Below, in pieces: positions 17,282 to 21,461 of a stretch of 21,461 nucleotides of DNA. The position numbers were made by a program, and so were the translations under genes. The stretch spans positions 1-21,461 of the forward strand of contig JAGFNK010000801.1 of assembly GCA_025769875.1 (NCBI GenBank). Reading direction: 5' to 3'. The notes under the pieces were generated by a model that made no database searches, was not told where the DNA came from, and was given only the letters and a program-made list of their open reading frames with translations. Source of the stretch: Russula earlei (lineage: Eukaryota > Basidiomycota > Agaricomycetes > Russulales > Russulaceae). Every line of letters starts with the position of its first letter. Position 1 is the stretch's first letter.

Positions 17282-17563
17282 TTGTAGTATATAAGTGCTC
17301 AATAAAGTAGCTGACAGTCTTCAGACTGTCCATTTGATTTGTGGCACTCTGTTACCAAGGATACTTCTTTGTGACCACCCTATCTAGTACACCCTGGCCC
17401 TCTCCTTCCATGACCACCTCTCACAGCTGGTACCAGTCCCCCTCTAGTACTTGCTACTCATTTGGACTGTACTCTTTGCCAACTTTGTTCTCAAACTCAG
17501 TCAACTCATCTCCAAGCTTTTACCTCACTCTTGAACTGGATTGTTCAACAGTGAGTCTGGACA
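17282..17563 (+). repeat. LTR D2, 3' part; target of element B
   Basis: It matches the last ~280 bp of D1, from CTTGTAGTATATAAG through AACAGTGAGTCTGGACA. Its 5' part must lie beyond the left window edge, because element B inserted just upstream of the TATA box. No primer site follows it, so it is a solo or 3' LTR. B is therefore younger than D2 and older than D1, both of the same family. Confidence 0.85.
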
Positions 17564-18148
17564 TCCAGGGGGACCAGTATATGAGGTGTCTGGGCTGGTA
17601 ATTGTCCAAGGTTGGTTGTATTTTGGGTCATATAGCCAAGCATTAGTTTCCCAATCAAAGGTATTGTATATTCCTGGTACAACAGCAAGTTGAAGGTAGG
17701 ACTGGTTTTCTCTTTGTATCCTGTTGAGACATAGGTGGTAGAATTGGATGGTGAGACAATAGTAACTGATATATGTCCAAGCTAGGTAGAATAGGCGATA
17801 TCCTGTTCTTAGGGAATGAACAATGAAATGATGATGCAGTTGGATGATTCTAGTCCAGAAATTCAATTCACTAGAATGCAAGGATTGATATTCTACTGGG
17901 TTTCCTTGGATGTTTTTCACTTGAGCAAGGTGCCAATACAATGATTGTTGTCATGCTGGTGGTAGAAGTTGACTAAGGGTTTCAAGGTATAATGCATGTT
18001 CATTGTGACTTAGGAGTTGTCCAAATGGTAGGACTTCAAGGAATTCTTTGACAGCAAGGTGAGGAAAATCTTTATGAGGGGGTTCAATTCCTGGTATGTT
18101 GTGTAGATTGGTTAGATTGTTGACAGGAAATATAGTGGAGGTCCAGGT
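17564..18148 (-). pseudogene. Element F, unrecognised minus-strand ORF F2
   Basis: The minus strand is open for about 195 codons from 18148 to the D2 border, with one TGA (17953-17951). It reads 'EPPHKDFPHLAVKEFLEVL', 'QLLSHNEHALYLETLSQLL', then 'NFWTRIIQLHHHFIVHSL' and an aromatic-rich part ('YISYYCLTIQFYHLCL'). No motif was recognised. It lies in the internal region of the minus-strand LTR element F, after ORF F1, and is cut by LTR D2. It could be element-encoded or an older captured gene. Confidence 0.5.
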
Positions 18149-18300
18149 TCAATAGGGGTTTATATTCAAGATGTGTCTGGTGATAGCATCTTCTTCTTTG
18201 TCTTCTTCTAAGGTGTATTCTCAAGGCACTTTTAGTTTAAGACAAAGACAAAAACTTTATTTGATCTTTATTCAGGTGTTACAAGGTTGGTTCTTATTTT
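18149..18300. other. Gap between F1 and F2 with terminator-like hairpin
   Basis: No coding signal. On the minus strand AATAAAG occurs just after the F1 stop (about 18260-18275). A perfect 8-bp hairpin GGTTCTTA / TAAGAACC spans 18289-18309 and overlaps the F1 stop codon. Confidence 0.4.
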
Positions 18301-19229
18301 TTAAGAACCATGCACAAGATCAATGGTCTGGAGGCAATAACTCTCAAGTATTTCGAGAGGGCTAGCAGGAACATGAGGCGTAAGACAGAAACAAAGTAGC
18401 ATAGGGTGGAAGTGTATAGTGTCCACAAGACAAGTCAAGTAATGGTGTAGGGATATATGGTTTCCTTCTTCACAATGTAAGTAACCATATGAGAAGGCTA
18501 GGCATCCATCCAGAAAGTTGTGTACCAAGGATAAGGTAAAGGACCCTTTGTAAGCTTGATGGTAAATAGCAGGTAAAGTAAGTAGCTTTCTAAAAAGCAA
18601 GGTGTTAAAGACATAAGTGATGCAGCCCAAGAGGAAGTCAGTGTCTGGGGTGTGTACTCCAACAGAGGAGCAGATGCCAAAGGGTCCTAAGTTGAATTCA
18701 TGTGTGAGGGCAGAGTTGGAAGGTTCCACAGCAAAAATGTGGGCAATGCATGAGCGGAATGCTGTGGTGTATGTGTTGGTGAAGGTGCAATGAAGTAACT
18801 GGTCTGTAGTAGGGATGAGTGACAGGTAGTCTTGATGGTTTAAATCATGGAGGGGTTGCCACTGCTTGCATGAATGATTGGTGGTTGGAAGGACAAAGTA
18901 CTGATTGGGGTGAAACTGGAATGCTGTGCAGAGGGGGCAATCAAGGAAGCCTTCAGGCAAGGGAGGGCAATCCTCTTGCTGTTGGTCATTCTGCTGTGGT
19001 GGGGGCATTGTGGTAGGGACAAAGTCACCTGGGATAGGCTGGGCAGTGGATGGAGGTGGTGGTGGAGCTTCTGGGGAATAAATGTCACTGAGAGGCAAGG
19101 ATATGTTGACTGGTTCAAAGTTCTCTGTGAGAAGTCAAAGGGCAGTGCATGGAGTTGGTTGAAGAGGAGAAGGAAGATGCAGGGAAGTATTGACAAGAGT
19201 GGGGGAGTTGGGAGTAGACACTTGAGCAT
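18301..19229 (-). pseudogene. Element F, unrecognised minus-strand ORF F1 with hydrophobic N-terminus
   Basis: An open stretch of 277 codons runs from 19134 down to TAA 18303-18301, with no early ATG. In another frame ATG 19229 gives 'MLKCLLPTPPLLSILPCIFL' and 'LLFNQLHALPFDFS', a signal-peptide-like start. One frameshift near 19125 would join it to 'ENFEPVNISLPLSDIYSPEA' and a poly-Pro stretch. The rest includes 'FLDCPLCTAFQFHPNQYF' and several Cys/His. No gag, pol or known domain was recognised. It starts about 27 bp after the primer site of element F. The joined reading is an inference; a spliced form is also possible (TTCTCACAG acceptor at the same point). Confidence 0.5.
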
Positions 19230-19255
19230 TGGCTGGTCAATACAGGGATAATGAG

Positions 19256-19265
19256 AGACTGTCCA
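19256..19265 (-). other. Primer-binding site of element F, self-priming type
   Basis: On the minus strand TGGACAGTCT follows the LTR end after a 2-nt spacer (TC). It is exactly complementary to AGACTGTCCA in the R region of D-family LTRs (15570-15579, 17323-17332). This ties F to the D family and repeats the arrangement seen in element A. Confidence 0.7.
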
Positions 19266-19267
19266 GA

Positions 19268-19502
19268 TGTCAAGACATGTACTGCTGATCACTTAGGACT
19301 CAGGAGCAGGTGGGCAAGGGTCGGAACAGACAAAAGGCAGCACATAATGCATTGAACAGGAGGACAAGCCAAATGATGAGGAGGTACCAGATGGGGACTG
19401 GTACATGTTGCAAGAGGCAGAGGTGAAGATTGGAGGCCAGTGCAGCAAGCAGGCTTTAAACAAGGTGGTTGTAGAAGAGTACCTGTGGAACAAGGGAAGC
19501 AT
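19268..19502 (-). repeat. 5' LTR fragment of element F (D-like family)
   Basis: The minus strand ends in GTCTTGACA like D1 and shares patches with D2, for example GTACCAGTCCCC-TCT-GTAC. It is diverged and lacks its 5' part including the TATA box, because other LTRs inserted at its right border. Confidence 0.65.
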
Positions 19503-19506
19503 TATA

Positions 19507-19891
19507 TGTTGCACAGCATAGAGCACAGCTAACAGGCCAAGCAACCCACCTTAGAGGTTGTGCTAATGCTCAAGTGATATTGGGGTGTAGAGTGATATGT
19601 ATACTCATCTACATGTATGGTATTTATACCTCTATGACCCAGGGCTGTTCCTAAGTCCAAAAGAGGTGACTACAGGTGTCCACTATATTGCGCACACAGT
19701 GATGTGTGATGTGGAAATGTTCTAGACACAGCATAAGGCTGCATCTTGTGATAGATAGCGTAGTATGCATAACCCTATTGCCATAAGCGCATATGCTAAA
19801 GTTCTGTCTAACACGTAACATCTCTAAGCAGATCTTGAACCTTGTATGAAGGTCTTCACCTTCTTTGATCTGTTCGGGTTCTGGTTCAACA
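19507..19891 (-). repeat. Solo Copia LTR, minus strand (385 bp)
   Basis: Reverse complement of the Copia 5' LTR at 19977-20361, same length, about 95% identical by hand count. Ends TGTTG...CAACA. A perfect 5-bp target duplication TTATA flanks it (19502-19506 and 19892-19896), so it is an independent insertion followed by LTR-LTR recombination. Confidence 0.93.
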
Positions 19892-19892
19892 T

Positions 19893-19976
19893 TATAGCAC
19901 ACCAGGTCAGGGCATGTGGAGTTCAGTGGGCTTGATCCAAGGGCGGGTACAGACAGAGAGAACAGAGGGGAGCAAG
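19893..19976 (-). repeat. Fragment of an S1-family LTR, minus strand
   Basis: On the minus strand these ~84 bp match the last part of solo LTR S1 (about 388-471), including CTTGGATCAAGCCCACTG. The terminal CTACA is CTATA here. It is cut on the right by the Copia element. Confidence 0.85.
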
Positions 19977-20361
19977 TGTTGAACCAGAACCCGAACGGAT
20001 CAAAGAAGGCGAAGACCTTCATACAAGGTTCAAGATCCGCTCATAGATGTTACGTGTTAGACAGAACTTTAGTATATGCACTTATGGCAATAGGGTTACA
20101 CATACTACACTATCTATCACAAGATGCAGCCTTATGCTGCATCTAGAACATTTCCACATCACACATCACTTAATGCGCGATATAGTGGACACCTGTAGTC
20201 ACCTCTTTTGGACTTAGGAACAGCCCTTGGTCATAAAGGTATAAATACCATACATGTAGACGAGTATACATATTGCTCTACACCCCAATATCACTTGAGC
20301 ATTAGCACAACCTCTAAGGTGGGTTGCTTGGCCTGTTAGCTGCGCTCTATGCTGCACAACA
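19977..20361 (+). repeat. 5' LTR of the Copia element
   Basis: TGTTGAACC...GCACAACA. TATAAAT at 20240-20246 is the likely promoter box. Together with the solo copy at 19507-19891 it forms an 855-bp inverted repeat with an 85-bp centre. Confidence 0.93.
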
Positions 20362-20375
20362 GGTTATGGGCCCTG
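20362..20375 (+). other. Copia primer-binding site for a tRNA-iMet half molecule
   Basis: GGTTATGGGCCC directly follows the LTR and is complementary to the anticodon arm of initiator methionine tRNA (GGGCCCAUAACC). Drosophila copia primes from the same region with a cleaved tRNA. The tRNA match is from memory. Confidence 0.75.
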
Positions 20376-20528
20376 CAAGCCATGTGCCTTCATCGGCTGC
20401 AATGATGGCAAAGCATCCCTGAAGCCTGCATGCTGCGACGAGCTAGTCTACCCTATGGGGAGACTATGTTGGCTTGTTTTAATACAAATACTCTTACTGA
20501 CGACCTCTAAGCCCTTCTAACAGCTACA

Positions 20529-21461
20529 ATGTCGTCGTCTCAACCCTCTGCCCCTGTTGTCCCCATCCTTGATGGCACGAACTATGGTATTTGGTCAAAG
20601 GCTATGAAAGCCTACCTCATGTCCATTGGACTGTGGGGTTATTGCAATGGCACTTTTGAACTGCCTACCATCCCTGGACTTCCTCCAGCGCCTCTTGCTG
20701 AAGAGATTGCTGCCCAGGCTGTTGCTCAGGCAGCCCTGAAAGAATGGCACAAAGGGAATGATATGGCAGTTGGTCATATGGTCCTTAGATCTAGCATCGC
20801 GATCCAACAAGATCTTACGTCTTTGGATAACGCTGAAACTATTTGGAATCGCCTAGATACCCTCTATGGCACAGCGACTACCACTAGCATCTATAAGGAC
20901 TTCAAAGAAGCCATTTCCATCCGCATTAACCCGAGCCAGCATCCTGGCCCACAAATTGATCGGATACATGCTGCTTTCCAGCGTCTCACCGCATCCTCCC
21001 TTGTCATTCCTGATGCCTTACAGGCGCTCATCATGCTTGCAGCCATTCCCCCAAAATGGGAAATGCTTGTCCACATCATCACTCAGAACTACGATCTAAC
21101 TGATCTTGCTCTGAACGACATGCAAGAGACTATTGTCTCTCAATATCAAACTGAGATGAATTGTGGAACAAACAAAAAGCACAGCGCGCAGAAGCTTTCA
21201 GCTGTCAAGCGCAAGCACGGTGACCCCTCCTTCTCCAATCAGCAGCAGGGCAAGAAGCCCAAGCGTGATGAAGATAAGGACAAGCGCCAGTGTGGTAAGC
21301 GCAGCGGCAAAGGAAAAGGGAAAGGCAAGGAGAAAGCCGATCAAAGCCATGGTCCCAGACATTCTCACATTGCGGACATTGCCGCACTCCCACTCCCGAC
21401 CATTACCACTATCGCCCATCTGGGTCCCTCAGGGATCCAACAACGTACCGTCCCAACTGCG
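20529..21461 (+). CDS. gag: Copia Gag, open to the window end
   Basis: ATG 20529 opens 311 codons with no stop. The start 'VVPILDGTNYGIWSKAMKAY' is the Copia N-terminal Gag motif (DUF4219-like). 'ETIWNRLDTLYG' and the helical part up to 'IVSQYQTEM' match the UBN2/retrotran_gag_2 type fold. A basic tail rich in Lys and Gly follows ('KGKGKGKEKADQ'); no CCHC knuckle is seen in the visible part, and the lone 'RQCGKRSGKG' may be its remnant. Gag assembles the virus-like particle and binds element RNA. In Copia elements gag is usually fused with pol in one frame, so the ORF probably continues far beyond the window. Confidence 0.92.
   Translation, partial: MSSSQPSAPVVPILDGTNYGIWSKAMKAYLMSIGLWGYCNGTFELPTIPGLPPAPLAEEIAAQAVAQAALKEWHKGNDMAVGHMVLRSSIAIQQDLTSLDNAETIWNRLDTLYGTATTTSIYKDFKEAISIRINPSQHPGPQIDRIHAAFQRLTASSLVIPDALQALIMLAAIPPKWEMLVHIITQNYDLTDLALNDMQETIVSQYQTEMNCGTNKKHSAQKLSAVKRKHGDPSFSNQQQGKKPKRDEDKDKRQCGKRSGKGKGKGKEKADQSHGPRHSHIADIAALPLPTITTIAHLGPSGIQQRTVPTA

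Larger units (their letters stand above)
19977..21461 (+). mobile_element. Ty1/Copia element, 5' portion
   Basis: A 385-bp 5' LTR, a half-tRNA primer site, a 153-bp leader and an open gag run to the window edge. Protease, integrase and RT lie outside. The predicted target duplication is GCAAG (19972-19976). gag has no stop in the visible 311 codons, so this is the youngest-looking element here. Confidence 0.9.

Noticed and set aside
17282..17563. D2 as the 5' LTR of an element running rightwards
   Set aside because: No sequence complementary to its R hairpin follows at 17564, and the DNA there reads as ORF F2 on the other strand.
19507..20361. Foldback-type DNA transposon
   Set aside because: The left arm has its own TTATA duplication and the right arm is followed by a PBS and gag, so these are two separate LTR insertions.

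Overview
The window is a stack of nested transposable elements in a eukaryotic genome. The organism is most likely a basidiomycete fungus (Agaricomycetes): it shows chromodomain Ty3/Gypsy elements, a Ty1/Copia element with the fungal-type N-terminal Gag, and pieces of two typically fungal genes (a DUF6533 membrane protein and a psi-producing oxygenase). No intact host gene, tRNA, rRNA or CRISPR array was found.

Layout. Element B is a Ty3/Gypsy chromovirus on the + strand. It enters from the left edge in its reverse transcriptase (1-41), continues at 8283-9811 and 12848-16660, and ends with its 3' LTR (16661-17276). Three elements sit inside B: (i) element A, a complete but decayed Ty3/Gypsy chromovirus (42-8282, TSD AAATC); (ii) element E, a 3,028-bp hAT-like DNA transposon without transposase (9812-12839, TSD CCCATACC), carrying captured pieces of a DUF6533 gene (+) and a ppo-type fatty-acid dioxygenase gene (-); (iii) solo LTR D1 (14850-15811, TSD TCAGC). 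Element A holds two further solo LTRs, S1 (101-471) in its 5' LTR and S2 (1328-2194) in gag. B itself lies in an older D-family LTR (D2, to 17563). D2 abuts the internal region of a minus-strand element F, whose 5' LTR fragment and primer site are at 19502-19256. On the right are an S1-family LTR fragment, a solo Copia LTR (-), and the 5' end of a Copia element (+; LTR 19977-20361, gag open from 20529 to the window end).

Removing each insertion together with one target-site copy rejoins the host coding frame. This is seen for S2 in gag, E in integrase and D1 in the extra ORF, and it supports the boundaries given here.

Main points of interest. (1) The LTRs carry a hairpin 21-25 bp after the TATA box. 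Its 3' arm, 34-35 bp after the TATA box, is complementary to the sequence 2 nt downstream of the 5' LTR in A (11/11) and in F/D (10/10), which is the signature of Tf1-like self-priming. (2) Element A has an exact 19-nt copy of its polypurine tract at the RNase H/integrase junction, a candidate central PPT. (3) Both A and B encode an extra ORF downstream of the chromodomain that ends in CCHC zinc knuckles. (4) The hAT-like element has captured two host genes in opposite orientations. All Ty3 elements are pseudogenes; the in-frame stops are mostly explained by C-to-T changes, and the two LTRs of A differ almost only by transitions at former CpG sites.
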